A stretch of 54,376 nt of DNA from Priapulus caudatus (lineage: Eukaryota > Priapulida > Priapulimorpha > Priapulimorphida > Priapulidae), in assembly GCF_000485595.1 (NCBI RefSeq), contig NW_014578665.1:13478-67853 (forward strand), given 5' to 3'. Both the position numbers and the translations under genes were made by a program. Numbering within the stretch: position 1 is the first letter of the stretch; each line of letters begins with the position of its first letter. Of this stretch, positions 20,001 to 30,880 are shown piece after piece. The notes beneath the pieces are model-generated. The model did not search any database and had not been told where the DNA came from. It saw only the letters and a program-made list of their open reading frames with translations.

Positions 20001-22785
20001 AGCCGGGTAAACTACATAAGGTATGTGAAGAACATTCCAGTCAATCTTCATCAGATACAGAGTCCATCAAGTGCATTGAAGTATATGCCACAGGTACAAA
20101 GCCCAAGAAAGGACTTTATGTTCCGCTGAGAGTGGGAGCCAAGAAAGAGATTTTTCAAATAGACTCTGGAGCCAGCGTAAATGTGGTCCCCAGAGGAATG
20201 GTTTCTGATGCGGATATTGTCAGAGAGAGAATTATCTTGAAGATGTATAATGGCTCAACCCTCCCAGCTCTAGGGCGAGCCAAAATCGAGTGAAGAATGA
20301 CAAGACTTGGCAAGAAGTACAAGGTACATTGCATTGTAGTCAGAGAAGATGGATTGACACCTCTTCTGAGTGGGTGCCAGCAGAACAGATGAAGCTTCTC
20401 ACTGTCCACTTGAGAACTTTGAGACCGTGAACTTAGTGGCACCTCAAGATGTGATGGATGAATATCCTGAGGTGTTTGATTGCTCAGAGGTTGGCGAGTT
20501 TGGCAGGGAAGAAGATCGCATTTGACGCTGACAGAGGATGCAAGACCAACAGTAAAGACCAGCTAGGGTAGTTGCGGAAGCACTTAGGCAACAAGTGAAA
20601 ACGGAACTGGATGAGTTGGTGAGCCGAGGGATTATCTCAGAAGTGACAGAACTACCGATTGGGTAAGCCAAATGGCCATAGTCCAGAAGAAGTCTGGGAA
20701 GGTGCGTCCTCTGTCTAGATCTCTGACCTTTGAATCAAGTGCTTATGAGAGAGCACATACTCATTGCCAGTGCTAGATGACATTCTACCCCCAGCTGTCA
20801 CAGTCGGCAAAGGTTTTTTCCATCTGTGATTTGAGATGGGTACCTTCCCTGTCGTCTAGATGAAGAGTAAAGCTTGCTAACGACATTTGCCTACGCCATG
20901 GGTAAGATATAGATACAAGGAGCCCATTTGCGCTGAATATTAGCAGTGAGGTGTTCCATGAGGCGTCTGCATCAGCGCGTTGATGGCTTGGTATGGGCGT
21001 CGGGTGTGCAGATGACATCAATTCGTCTGGGCGCTGATGTGAAGGAGCATGATGTCGTCTTTCGCAGCCCTACTTCGAAGGCGTGTCGGGAGATTGGAGT
21101 CGCACTCAACAGGGGGACAAGTGTCAGTTCCGACTAGCCGAGATCCATTTCCTGGGTCATGCTCATCTCACGCAATGGGTTGAAGTAGATCATCGAAAAA
21201 CTGAGGCCATACTTTCAGTATGGAGTCACCACAGACAAAGATGATATTGATCGACTTCGATGGAATGGTAAACTTACCTATGCCGCGGTTTCTCCAAATT
21301 TGGGCAGATGTCGAGTTGCAACGCGTTGGAAGCGAACTCTACCGTAAGAATGCTGAATGGACTTGCGGATCCAACGCATAGGATATGCAAGTGCAGGAGC
21401 CTGAGCAGCTTATGGACTGAAGCGCCAATATTGAATGGTAAACTACGACCCAAGACAAAGCGCTTGTATTCGAACTGATGCTAGTGCACAGGACTTGGGT
21501 CTGTTAATGACGTCAAGATGGCAAGCCGGTAAAGCGTATCCAGTAGAGCATTTGCGAGACGCAGAACTTGCTACTGACTGTCATAGAAAACAGAGTTGCT
21601 AGCCATAGTGTAGCCCTTGAAAAGTGGAATCAGTTCACTTCGGTCGCGAAGTAAGTCGCTGTCTCAGACCACATGCCTCTCCACAGCATCCACAAGAAAG
21701 CCGCTGGATAGACCAGCCAAAACGGCTCCAGGTGTTTTAATTGTCACGAGCATAGCTCACTATGATGTTGATGTCCAGTACATCAAGGGGAAAGAGAACC
21801 ACTTGCGCAGATCGCTAATCGGTCCTTCTGAAGTCCATCATGACGGCCAGCGAAGACATCGAGCTGGTAAATGCAGTTAGTCATTCTGTCTCTGCCAGAA
21901 GAAGACATTCTCAAGATGCAGAAAGCACACGTGTGAGGGATGAGGGCTTAAAGCATTGAAAAGTACTATCATGACTGGATGGCCGAGTGTAAGGCACAGC
22001 TGTCACCACACGTAATACATATTTCAACCTGAGAGATGAGCTCACTGTAGTTGATGGCTTAATTTTCAGAGGAGAGCAACTTGTGTTCCAAGGCTATGAG
22101 AAGAGATGTCAAGACTGATCTCCATATAGGCCATAGTGGAGTGGAAGCGACTCTCAAGACGAGCACGGGAATATGTCTATCTGCGCGCAGATGGCCAAGA
22201 AATACACTGAATGGATTCAGACATGCGCAACATGCTGGAGTACTCAAATGCCCAACCTCAACTGCCTCTGATGTCACATGAGGTACCCAACCGCCTGGGA
22301 GAAGATCGGAGTTGATCTTATGTTTTTGGAGGGTGAAGAGTACTTAGTGACAGTTTGCTATAGATCTAACTTCTGGGAAGTTGATCGATTGTATAAGTCG
22401 ACTGCGAAGAGTGTGATCAACAAGCTGACCAACCATTTCGCTAGGTATGGAATCCCGGATGAGATGGTAAGCCGATAATGGACTCCGTTCTCGTCAGCGG
22501 AGTTTGCAAGCTTCATAAAGAGGTTGAATATTAAACACCAAACCATCTGCCCTATAACAGCAAAGCGAATGGCATGTTGAGTCGGCAGTCAAATCAGCGA
22601 AGAAAGTCATGAAGAATGTCGGAGGTCTGGTGAAGATCTGCTTCTCGCGTTGCTGAATTTGAGGAACACTCCTACGCAAGGGGTCGACTCCAGCCCTTCA
22701 CAGAGATTCCTCGGAAGGCGTACTAAACAAGAGTCCCAACTACGCCTCACTTCTGAAGCCGAGGAGTCACGAGACTAAGCACGAG
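20001..22785 (+). pseudogene. Element 2 pol (protease, RT, RNase H, integrase), indel-rich
   Basis: The protease is clear at 20150-20290 (FQIDSGASVNVVPRGM, with the catalytic D-S-G). Beyond 20290 only short frame-shifted pieces of RT can be recognised. Near 21765 YDVDVQYIKGKENHL marks the RNase H/integrase linker. At 22278-22478 the integrase core reads WEKIGVDLMFLEGEEYLVTV...VDRLYKSTAKSVINKLTNHFARYGIPDEMV. The frame changes about every 50-150 bases through single-base gains and losses. That pattern is unlike the intact-looking integrase tail just downstream. It could be real decay, but with identical LTRs I suspect a poorly polished assembly. Confidence 0.75.
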
Positions 22786-23283
22786 ATGCAACAACTCGAG
22801 CTTAACAAGAAGCGTCAGGCCAAATACTTCGATAGGCATGCGAGGGAGCTGCCTGAACTTGTTCAAGGCGACGTTGTCAGGATGAAGCCGTTTCGACCAG
22901 GAGAGGATCGTTGGAAAAAAGGAAGGGTACTTCGTCGTTTGGATGAGAGGTCCTTTGAAGTGGATGTTGATGGCGCGGTGTACAGACGCAATAGAGAACA
23001 TCTAAGAGCAAGTAAAGAATCTCCTGACTCAGAGAGATCTCCAGTTGGCCCCAGACCTGAGGGAAGCAACCCGACTACGGACGCTCAAGGTACACTCCCA
23101 CCGGCAGACAAGCCGGTTGGAGACACCACTTCACATAATACTATTGATGATTATCACCAACAAGGTCAAGACTGTGTCCATGAAGATGTAGGGGATAAAC
23201 CACCTGATATGTCGAACTCATTGAGACGTTCAGGAAGACACCGACATCTCCCAGACAAGATGAAAGATTTTGTTATGTATTAA
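22786..23283 (+). pseudogene. Element 2 integrase C-terminal region
   Basis: An uninterrupted 165-codon frame. It starts with the polar helix LELNKKRQAKYFDRHARELPEL, then the GDVVRMKPFRPGEDRWKKGRV and RRLDERSFEVDVDGAVYRRNREHL segments of the GPY/F-like integrase C-terminal domain, and a Pro/Ser-rich tail ending SLRRSGRHRHLPDKMKDFVMY. In the family this domain binds DNA and tunes target choice. It ends at TAA 23281-23283. Its clean frame contrasts with the disrupted 2.5 kb upstream. Confidence 0.85.
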
Positions 23284-23925
23284 CAAAATAAGAAATGCGA
23301 CACAGATACGTTACATGAAAAGGGGAAGTTTTTCATATTTGCTTTGCGGATGTTTTTTGGTTAAAAAGTAAAGGATTAAGGATTACCGATTGGAATATTT
23401 GTCGGTTGTAGAGATAGCTACAGAACTAGGATTCCATGATTTGAAAGACGGATAGTCTGATATTGTTTTTGACATATATGTGTATTTGTGTTTAAGGAAG
23501 CACATTTTGTTTTTGTGAGGTGTGCAATCTTAGATTTGCATGGTTGTTGAGTTATTTTACATAGGCTATGCAATGATGAGTTGTTTTGAGTAGTTTAAAC
23601 TCATGTGAGGCTTCTCTTACCGACTGGTAGTTTTGTGAATGTGGTATTGCACATAGATATGTATTGTGATGTGAAACAAAGTAATGTTCATCAACGTTGT
23701 AGACCAAGCTGGAGCGAAATCATTCTTATTTCTTAGTTTTGTTTTATAGGCCCATTTGATTGATGATTGCACATTTTAGGTCCAGAATAGTCACTCATAT
23801 CTTGATTGGCCATATTGTGTATGATTTGCCAATATGTGTTTTCATATTACACAGTATTAGGCTATTTTAGTCTTTTCGGTCAGTTTACCAAAAGCACCAT
23901 CTCTCATGTTTTAAAAAGGAGAGGA
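23284..23925 (+). other. Element 2 3' untranslated region and polypurine tract
   Basis: T/G-rich noncoding DNA between the pol stop and the 3' LTR, ending in the polypurine tract AAAAAGGAGAGGA (23913-23925). No ORF worth calling. Confidence 0.7.
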
Positions 23926-24115
23926 TGTGACAATACTGTGTTCATGTTAATACCAACATCTCAATGTTGTAATGTTTGTAACGACAGATGGCGCCAGGGT
24001 GGCCAGTGTCACGAAAACCGGTAGCATGGCTGATCGTAACAGCAGTTGCCAATAAAGCAGTTCCATTCAACAATGGCTTTCTCTCTTGATTACTCACACA
24101 ACGCATATTGAAACA
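23926..24115 (+). repeat. Element 2 3' LTR
   Basis: A 190 bp LTR, identical by eye to the 5' LTR. AATAAA lies at 24051-24056. It is followed directly by the second copy of the AACAC target duplication and the remainder of the element 3 5' LTR. Confidence 0.92.
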
Positions 24116-24324
24116 AACACATGTTGTTATAAACAAACACCTGACACGCCAACGCCACCTGGTGTGAACTATAGGAGGCTTACCGTATATAAGGCACTGC
24201 CATGTGGCAGAAGGCCTCTTCTTACCTCGTGCGTGCTTAGACCTGTATCCCACCAGGTGCTCGATAATAAAGCATGGTGTTCTAACATAACTCTAAATAC
24301 AGTACGTGTATAAGTATTGTAACA
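24116..24324 (+). repeat. Element 3 5' LTR, distal part
   Basis: The continuation of the LTR begun at 18076-18086. TATATAA is at 24186-24192 and AATAAA at 24266-24271. It ends TGTAACA, followed by TGGTGTCAGAAGTGGG (24325-24340), a primer-binding site pairing with a tRNA 3' CCA end. This 5' LTR lacks about 20 bases present in the 3' LTR. Confidence 0.88.
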
Positions 24325-24420
24325 TGGTGTCAGAAGTGGGATGTGTGTGTGCCTCAAGAATAGCTGAAAGGAATTCTGTGTTAGTGCTACTCTGATTCAA
24401 CAAGCTACAGCAAGGCAAAC

Positions 24421-24820
24421 ATGGAACAGCTCAAGCCTCTGGGACCACTACACTTTGATGCTAGAAATTTGGCTCAAGCTTGGAGGAAGTGGTGGGAGGA
24501 GTCTGAACTGTACATGGAGCTGGCATTAGAAGGGAAGGATGAAAAGGTAAAGAAAAAAATGTTCTTGTACCTAATTGGAGAGAGAGGAAGGGAGATATAC
24601 CCGACTCTGCTCATCCCAGTAGCAGAAGAGTTGCGCACTGTACAGCACATGCACGACGCAGTTGCAAAGTACTGCATCCCCACGTCGAACGAGACAGTGG
24701 AGAGATACCGGTTCTTTACGAGGAATCAGGACCAAACGGAGAGCATTGAGGAATATTCAACGGCTTTAAGAGTGCTGGCGAATACATGCAATTTTGGAGT
24801 GTTGGAAGACTCACTCTTAA
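24421..24820 (+). pseudogene. Element 3 gag, N-terminal part
   Basis: An open frame from ATG 24421 (MEQLKPLGPLHFDARNLAQA) through WRKWWEESELYMEL, VKKKMFLYLIGERGREIY and SIEEYSTALRVLANTCNFG to LEDSLL. This is a Ty3/gypsy Gag capsid resembling that of element 2 (ALRVLANTCNFG versus DLRELAKTCNF), so the two are relatives. It is cut by the TTAA-flanked element at 24821 and continues at 26326 (RDRIVGGVRSQETRESLL). Confidence 0.85.
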
Positions 24821-26325
24821 CACGTTGAACGCTGCATGTTTAACAATGCACCTACCGCCCTGTGCTGAGATTTTCGCGTTTTCCCCGCTTAGTCACTGAT
24901 TACACAAAATGTTTTTGGCAGGTTTAACTAGCTATAAAATTATTTATAATTAGTGGCTAGTATAATATAGATATAAACTTACTCTCAGACATCAAAACAA
25001 CACCCGTAATTAATCACCCGTGTTCAACCCAGCAAACACGGAACATTCTCGTAACATTCGCTGGAGGTTCTAGTTTGGTTACATTAGCCAAAAATATTCT
25101 AAGAACATTCCCATATCGTTATGCATTCATTGGTTTTACTTGGTGAGAGAGTTATGTTCTTGGAATGTTTCTCGTAACATTCGCTGGAGGTTCTAGTGTG
25201 GTTACATTAGCCAAAAATATTTTAAGAACATTCCCATATCGTTATGCATTCATTGGTTTTACTTGGTGAGAGAGTTATGTTCTTGAAATGTTCGGAAAAC
25301 GTTAACCGTCTTCGGATGGGTTCGAAACTCCTAATTGCCGTTTTTGTGATGTTGCAAACTATAGCACAGGTATCAAATGTATTTTTGTTCGCAGTGGCTA
25401 CGGGGACGGTAGCCGTATCTTAATGTCTCGAGGTACGGGTACGGTAGTCCATTTGCGCATACATCACTTTCCCACAAAATAATGTCGTTCACTAGCTATT
25501 AATTAATCTCCAGCCTAATTAATTAATTAATTAGCTAGCCTACACTAGTTGTTTGTGATTGATTGTCAGTTCAGAAACAGTTCAGAAACAGTTCAGTTCA
25601 GTTTGTTATTGAAAGCCAAAGGTTATAAATCATAGATTAATTTATCTGTTTTTAGACGCTATATATACGACTCGAGTCGCTTTATAGTTAGTGTTAAGGT
25701 TAGGGATAGGTATAGTTATACTGTTTGTACTTGTCTGTGTGTGTGTGTTTGTGTGGGAGGGACTGCCGTACTCAAGACGTTAAGATATGTCTGCAGCGCA
25801 TACATAGTGTTGCTGGAGTTAATGTCATTTTCGGAGGTTGATCAATGTTATGTGAATGTTGGTAAAAACGTTCTCAGAATGTCAGGACTTTCCTAAAAAA
25901 CGTTATTAGAACGTTACTGAATAATGTTCTGCTAACCTAAAAGAAACATTCCCATAACATTCAAGGAACATAACTTTGTTAGCTGGGAATCAAATCAAAT
26001 ACAACTCTCAGACATCAAAACAACTTTACAAGAACCGGCGGTCAAACGCCCTTTGGCCCGGTGAACAAAAACCATTACCTCAGTCCCAAAAACTCCCAAA
26101 ATAACGTTCCAAACAACAGTAAAGTATTGTATAGATTATGTAATCTACTACTGGGGTTTGTACAGTGACGCTGTTCAATTTGTAAGCGTACAGCCCATGC
26201 CATCTATAGGAAAACATAGTAAACGTTCCAAATTTTTTTTTTTTTTTGCCACGAGTATACTTGTGTTTTGCGGCCGTGTGTTTTGCAGGTTCGAACGAGT
26301 ATACTCGTGTTTTGCGTTGAACGTG
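24821..26325. mobile_element. TTAA-flanked element in gag of element 3
   Basis: The ends are CACGTTGAACGC and GCGTTGAACGTG, a 12-bp perfect TIR. TTAA flanks both sides (24817-24820 and 26326-26329). Excision restores the gag frame. Near the right end CGAGTATACT(C/T)GTGTTTTGCG occurs twice (26251 and 26296). The TTAA duplication and CAC start suit piggyBac-type non-autonomous elements. It has no transposase and is not obviously derived from the piggyBac element at 17909-34664, whose TIR differs. It contains its own nested element (25028-25987). Confidence 0.85.
25028..25987. mobile_element. CCCAGC(A/T)AACA TIR element nested in gag insertion
   Basis: The left end CCCAGCAAACACGGAACATTC and the reverse complement of the right end CCCAGCTAACAAAGTTATG share CCCAGCWAACA. 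GAACATTC/GAATGTTC-type words recur through both arms. Two tandem copies of a roughly 123 bp unit occupy about 25048-25290 (each begins CTCGTAACATTCGCTGGAGG). A 20-bp direct repeat CTCTCAGACATCAAAACAAC lies outside it on both sides (about 24983 and 26005). That spacing suggests a further duplication event I cannot resolve. Target duplication for the nested element was not found. Confidence 0.55.
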
Positions 26326-26935
26326 TTAAGAGATAGAATTGTGGGAGGAGTGAGGAGTCAAGAGACTCGTGAAAGCCTTCTGAAAGCTACGAATTTGACA
26401 CTCGACACGTGTCTAAAATTGTGTCGAGCGACTGAATTCTCGCAAGAGGCAATTAGAGAATTTGCACACACCTCCATTCAGTCTGTCCATGCAGTAAAGC
26501 ACAAAGAGGTGCGGGACAGGAGTTTCGGCGAGAAGCAGAAGAAAGGATGCAAGTTCTGTGGGAATAGCCACATATACGAGCGAGAGAAGTGTCTGCAAAA
26601 AGTGCAAAAAGTGTGATGGTGACAACCACTTTCAAAGCCAGTCCGACGCTCTGCGAAAGTCGGCTAAACCGAAGGCTCAGTACAAGGGCAAGAAGAAGAA
26701 CGTGTACTCACTTAACAGAGGCGACTCCGACAGTGATGACTACTGGACGGTAAGGACAGTCGACCGGAGAGGTGAGAGAAAAGTGTTTGCTCGCATGCTT
26801 GTCAATGGTGCAGCTGTACGTTTTCAACTCGACAGCGGGGCAACCTGCAACATAGATCCAGCTGAAGTGCTCTCCCAACAACAACTCTTGAGCATTGACA
26901 GAACACAGCGGAGGGTGCTCACAACCACTGGTTGA
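26326..26935 (+). pseudogene. Element 3 gag end, zinc knuckles and protease
   Basis: Gag resumes with RDRIVGGVRSQETRESLLK and LCRATEFSQEAI. The zinc knuckles are CKFCGNSHIYEREKC (stop at 26614 in that frame) and, in the next frame, CKKCDGDNHF. The second frame (26558-26935) continues into an aspartic protease with RFQLDSGATCNI, the D-S-G active site. A frame change links knuckle 1 to knuckle 2, and another at about 26930 separates protease from RT. In retroelements a frame change here can be programmed, but the stop in the knuckle looks like decay. Confidence 0.82.
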
Positions 26936-27877
26936 GTGTTGGGTGAAAATGATCAACCCCAAAAATGATGCAAAGTATAAAGTAGCCTGTGTTGTGCTTC
27001 AAGAGAGCTGTGTCCCAATTCTTGGTGTCTCGGCAGCCCAGCAGATGCAGTTGCTGGAAATAAAACACGAGAACATTATGAAGGTGGAAACACGTGAGAG
27101 TTCGAAAGTTCCTCTCACGAAGGAGGTACTTATGGAGGAGTTCAAGGATGTGTTTGAGGGTACCGGAAGGTTGCCGGGGTCCTTGCACCTTGAAATAGAC
27201 ACGTCAGTACCACCTGTAGTTCATCCGCCAAGACGTGTCCCGATAGCACTGAAGGAAGCATTAAGAGTCGAGCTGGAAGACTTGGTGAAGAAGAGCATTA
27301 TTGCCAAGGTTACCACTCCAACCGACTGGGACTCCAGTCTTGTGGTAGCAAGGAAGCCTAATGGTAAACTGCGCATCTGTTTAGACCCTAAAGACTTGAA
27401 CAAAGCGCTGAAGCGCAGCCACTACCTTCTTCCCACCATTGAGGATGTGCTCCCGAATATGAGTGGGGTGAAGGTCTTCAGTCTGTTCGATGCTAAAAAT
27501 GCTCATATCTCACCACGTTCAATACGCCGTTTGGAAGATATCGGCGGCTCCGGATGCCGTTCGGAATAAAACCGGCTCCTGAGGAATATCAATGACGGCA
27601 GGACGAGGCACTTGAAGGCTTGCCAGGCATGAGAAGCATTGCCGATGACGTGCTAGTGCAAGGTGTAGGAGACACTGTGGAAGAGGCTCTGGACAATCAT
27701 GACTCCAATGTCCGTGCGTTCTTACAGTGGTGCAGACAGAAGAACCTGAGGTTAAACCTGGGAAAAATGAAGCTCAAGCAGACACAAGCAGCATATATTG
27801 GGCACCTACTCACTAGTCGATGGCAGACCCAGAAAAAGTGAGAGCAGTGGAACAGATGCCACCCCCTCGAGATGTAC
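26936..27877 (+). pseudogene. Element 3 reverse transcriptase, first part
   Basis: The frame 26895-27569 carries PILGVSAAQQMQL, then the RT segments HPPRRVPIALKEALRVEL, DWDSSLVVARKPNGKLRICLD and VFSLFDAKNA. Right after the catalytic-Asp segment about 20-30 bases are missing, and the sequence falls out of frame through the TTFNTPFG and LRMPFGIKPAPEEYQ boxes (27515-27600). The next piece (27620 onward) has IADDVLVQG, the position of the YxDD box with Ala for the usual second residue and no Tyr. It then has QKNLRLNLGKMKLKQTQAAYIGHLLT. A solo LTR interrupts it at 27878. Confidence 0.85.
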
Positions 27878-28820
27878 TGTAACAACCACGTTACAAGGCA
27901 CTCCCCCCCCCCTCTATCGGCGGTCGACGGAAACATTCATCCTACGGCGTTGCCCCTAGCGACCACGTGCGATCAATACGGCCTGCTGGCCATTCGTTCT
28001 ACGGCGTTGCCCCTAGCAACCACGCGCGATCAATGCGGCCTGCTGGCCATTCGTTCTACGGCGTTGCCCCTAGCAACCACACGCGATCAATACGGCCTGC
28101 TGGCAGGGCGAGCTGAACAGTCAAAGATGGCGGCCCGCCCACGCTGAAACACGCTGCTGGAGTACCGCTACGTCACTGGCACCCACGCCGGCTGGTTAGG
28201 TTATTAACACCACCCTCCCCAATTAGCGGCGCGTACGTGTCGTGATTAGTGGTGCCGGCCCTAGCATGGAGGCTCGGCTCGGCGATGCTGCGCAGCTGAT
28301 GCGATGCGACTTTTAGAACCAGTCAGCCGTGAAGTATCGCCATGTCGTGGGATTAAAGGATTACATGCGTTAAATGCACCGTGAAAAGCTGTTAACGCCC
28401 GGGACAGCGGCCATGTTGAGCGCGCGCGACGCGTTTGTGCGGGTAGACGGAGCCACCTCCTGGACGGTGGTACGGCAGAATAGCGGGTCTTCCCCGTTAG
28501 GGGCCACCATCGTCCAGGGCGAAGGTGGTGAAGCCAAGCGAACGCGGATGAGACGAACGCGGTGATTGGCGCGCGTGGCACGTGGGTGAGCATGCACCGC
28601 GCGCGTGGCGACGCCTATATAAACTGCTGCACGAGCAGAAATCGGGGAGTGCTCCTCTGACTCTGGACACGACCGCCCGTGTATGTCAAGCAATAGTCTA
28701 CTTCAATAAAACAACTAGTCATGGTATATATTCTCTGACTTTACTCTTGTCTATGTCTTTTGGCTATGAATACGACATCTTAATCTACAACTGTATAGTA
28801 ACGTAAAAACCTTCGTTACA
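27878..28820 (+). mobile_element. Solo LTR (943 bp) in RT of element 3
   Basis: It starts TGTAACAACC and ends TTCGTTACA. It is flanked by a perfect 4-bp duplication GTAC (27874-27877 and 28821-28824). TATATAAA at 28616-28623 and AATAAA at 28705-28710 put promoter and polyadenylation signals in LTR order on the plus strand. A 57 bp unit repeats about three times near its start (27942-28109). No internal retroelement sequence remains, so it is a recombined solo LTR. Its family is not identifiable from an LTR alone. Confidence 0.85.
27942..28109 (+). repeat. 57 bp tandem repeat in solo LTR U3
   Basis: Three units beginning CTACGGCGTTGCCCCTAG at 27942, 27999 and 28056, each with ACCACGYGCGATCAATRCGG and GCCTGCTGGC. 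The differences are a few substitutions; the third unit ends early. Repeated U3 blocks are common LTR enhancer-like features. Confidence 0.9.
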
Positions 28821-29050
28821 GTACCAGCTGTCAGACGACTCCTTGGCCTAGCGAATTATCTTAGCACCCAAACTAAGTGCTTTGGTGGAGCCAATGAGGG
28901 TGCTGACACAAAAGAACATTGAATGGCATACAAGCTTTTAGAGAGCTGAAAGTTGCCATTACAGAGCAGCCGGTTAGGGCTACCGCCAGTAGGCCTACTA
29001 GGCCAGTAGCCGAGTAGGGCACCCGAAAATTATTATTATAGAGCAGCCGG
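28821..29050 (+). pseudogene. Element 3 RT/RNase H connection with short inserts
   Basis: After the solo LTR the pol frame resumes (AVRRLLGLANYLS), slips frame after a small deletion, and then reads SALVEPMRVLTQKNIEWH and ELKVAITEQPV in another frame. At 28963-29051 a 12-bp direct repeat AGAGCAGCCGGT brackets a 65 bp foreign piece (28975-29039) that ends in AAAATTATTATTAT. This looks like a target-primed retrotransposition scrap. Confidence 0.75.
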
Positions 29051-30532
29051 TGCTTCGGTACTTTGACCCAAGAGAAGAGGTGGTAGTGCAGTGTGATGCT
29101 TCAGAGAAAGGGTTAGGTGCAGCGTTTATGCAGAAGGGGCAACACATTGCTTTTGCAAGCAGAGCCCTTACAGACACAGAAACTCGATACGCACAGATCG
29201 AGAAAGAGCTCCTTGCCTGTCTTTGGAGTTACCAAGTTCCACCAGTACGTATATGGAAGGCCGTTTGTGGTACAGACCAACCATAAACCACTGGAGAACA
29301 TTATGCAAAAACCGCGTTATGCGGCACCGAAACGGCTGCAAACCATGTTGGTAAAGCTACAAGGCTATGACGTAGAGTTGAAATACCAACCTGGCCCTAC
29401 TTTGTACCTGGCGGATACGTTGAGTAGAGCATACGTTCCAGGAGATCCTGAACTGGATAGCTTCGAGAAGTACCTGAATAATGTCAATGTGCTGAGTTAC
29501 CTGCCAATTTCAGAAGGTAAACTCGAACAGATCCGTGCTGCTACTGAACGCGACTTGAGTGTACTTAAGTCTTCTGTGTTCGAGGGTTGGCCCGAGAAGA
29601 AAGATACTGTGCCGGGAGATATCAAGCACTATTTTAGTCTAAGAGACCAGTTGTCGGTGCACAACGGAATCATCTTGACTGGTGACCGCGTGGTAATTCC
29701 CAACTCAATGAGAAGGGAAATGATGGACCAGATACACAGCTCACATGTTGGCATTGAAGGCTGCCTGTGGCGGGCTAGAGAGTGCCTGTATTGGCCAGCA
29801 ATGAATTCGGAAATTCGCAATTTCATTGTTGCATGTGAAATCTGCAACTCGATGCCCAGGAAGCAGCAGGAGACGTTAGTGCCACATGATGTGCCTGGTA
29901 GGCCATGGGCTACGGTGGGAACAGATCTGTGCTATATCGATGGGTTGAATTACCTCGTCACCGCGGATTACTACTCAAACTTTATTGAGGTAGATTATCT
30001 GGAGGATACCAGAGCAGAAACAGTTGTCACGAAACTAAAGGCACAGTTTTCACGCCACGGGATACCGGATTCTGTCGTGAGTGACAACGGCCCACAGTTT
30101 TCGTGTGATGTGTTTGCGAACTTTAGCAGGAAGTGGGGTTTTGAGCATAATACCTCATCTCCTCGATATCCGCAGAGTAACGGTAAAGTGGAAAATGCGG
30201 TGAAGACGATCAAGAATCTAATTATGAAGTCAAAGATGGCAAAATCTGATCCTTACCTGGCTATTCTGGACTTCAGAAACACTACAACCCAGGAAGTAGG
30301 ATCGTCGCCAGCAAAAAGGATCTTTGGTAGGCGTACAAAGACGTTGCTACCCACCACTGCAGCTCTACTCAATCCCCGAGGTCTACCGCATGACTGCGAG
30401 AGGGAGATGATCACTCTACTAAAGCACAAGGCAGCGGATTATTATAATAAGTCTGCAAAAGATCTAAGAGAGTTGTCGCAAGGTGATGTAGTATGGATAC
30501 AGCCTTCCCCAGCGGGAAAAAAAATGGGTTAA
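29050..30532 (+). pseudogene. Element 3 RNase H and integrase
   Basis: RNase H begins LRYFDPREEVVVQCDASEKGLGAAF, then ETRYAQIEKELLACLW, then a frame change to the long frame at 29117-30532. That frame holds VYGRPFVVQTNHKPLENI and LQGYDVELKYQPG (linker), and the integrase zinc finger (H-x3-H in IHSSHVGIEG, C-x2-C in CEICN). The core has Asp in VGTDLCYIDGLNYLV, Asp in VVSDNGPQFSCD and Glu in NGKVENAVKTIK. All three catalytic residues are intact. The frame ends at TAA near 30530 after GDVVWIQPSPAGKK, where a run of A probably lost or gained a base; the integrase tail continues in the next frame. Confidence 0.88.
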
Positions 30533-30535
30533 GGG

Positions 30536-30880
30536 TTGTGTTACCATACAAGGTCCAACACGGGGACTTATAGTAGAAACCGTGTCCATTTGAGGCAATC
30601 AGCAGAGAGAGCGGACAACCTCTGCTCACCAGCAACTACAGAAGTCACGGCTACAGAAAGCCCGAGACAACTGGAGAGTCCTGCTGTTCAACCGGTTCAG
30701 AGGCGACTGGAGAGTCCTGTCTCAGCTGAGCGACCGACAGCTGAGCCTACTGAGCCACCGCCACATGTAGAGAAACAGGAGCAGCCATTCCGGCAGGCAA
30801 CAAAAATGACATCCATCAGTCCAGCCAGAACCAGATCCGGGCGGACGATCAGGAAACCTAAACGTTATGAGGACGAGTAG
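30536..30880 (+). pseudogene. Element 3 integrase tail
   Basis: A 114-codon frame continuing after the A-run shift. It is Pro/Glu/Thr-rich, with the repeat RRLESPVSAERP / RQLESPAVQPV (a short duplicated CTGGAGAGTCCTG), and ends ARTRSGRTIRKPKRYEDE. The basic RSGR..KP.RY ending is the usual C terminus of this retroelement group; elements 1 and 2 end similarly (RRSTRVFKRPDRL, LRRSGRHRHLPDK). Confidence 0.8.

Larger units (their letters stand above)
18087..24115 (+). mobile_element. Ty3/gypsy element 2, inserted in the 5' LTR of element 3
   Basis: Two 190 bp LTRs (18087-18276 and 23926-24115) are identical as far as I can compare by eye. A perfect AACAC duplication flanks them (18082-18086 and 24116-24120). 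Just after the 5' LTR is TGGTGGCAGCGGTG, a primer-binding-site-like sequence starting with TGG. AAAAAGGAGAGGA (23913-23925) is the polypurine tract. LTR identity means recent insertion, yet the pol region is riddled with indels (see the pol entry and the finding on assembly quality). Confidence 0.92.
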
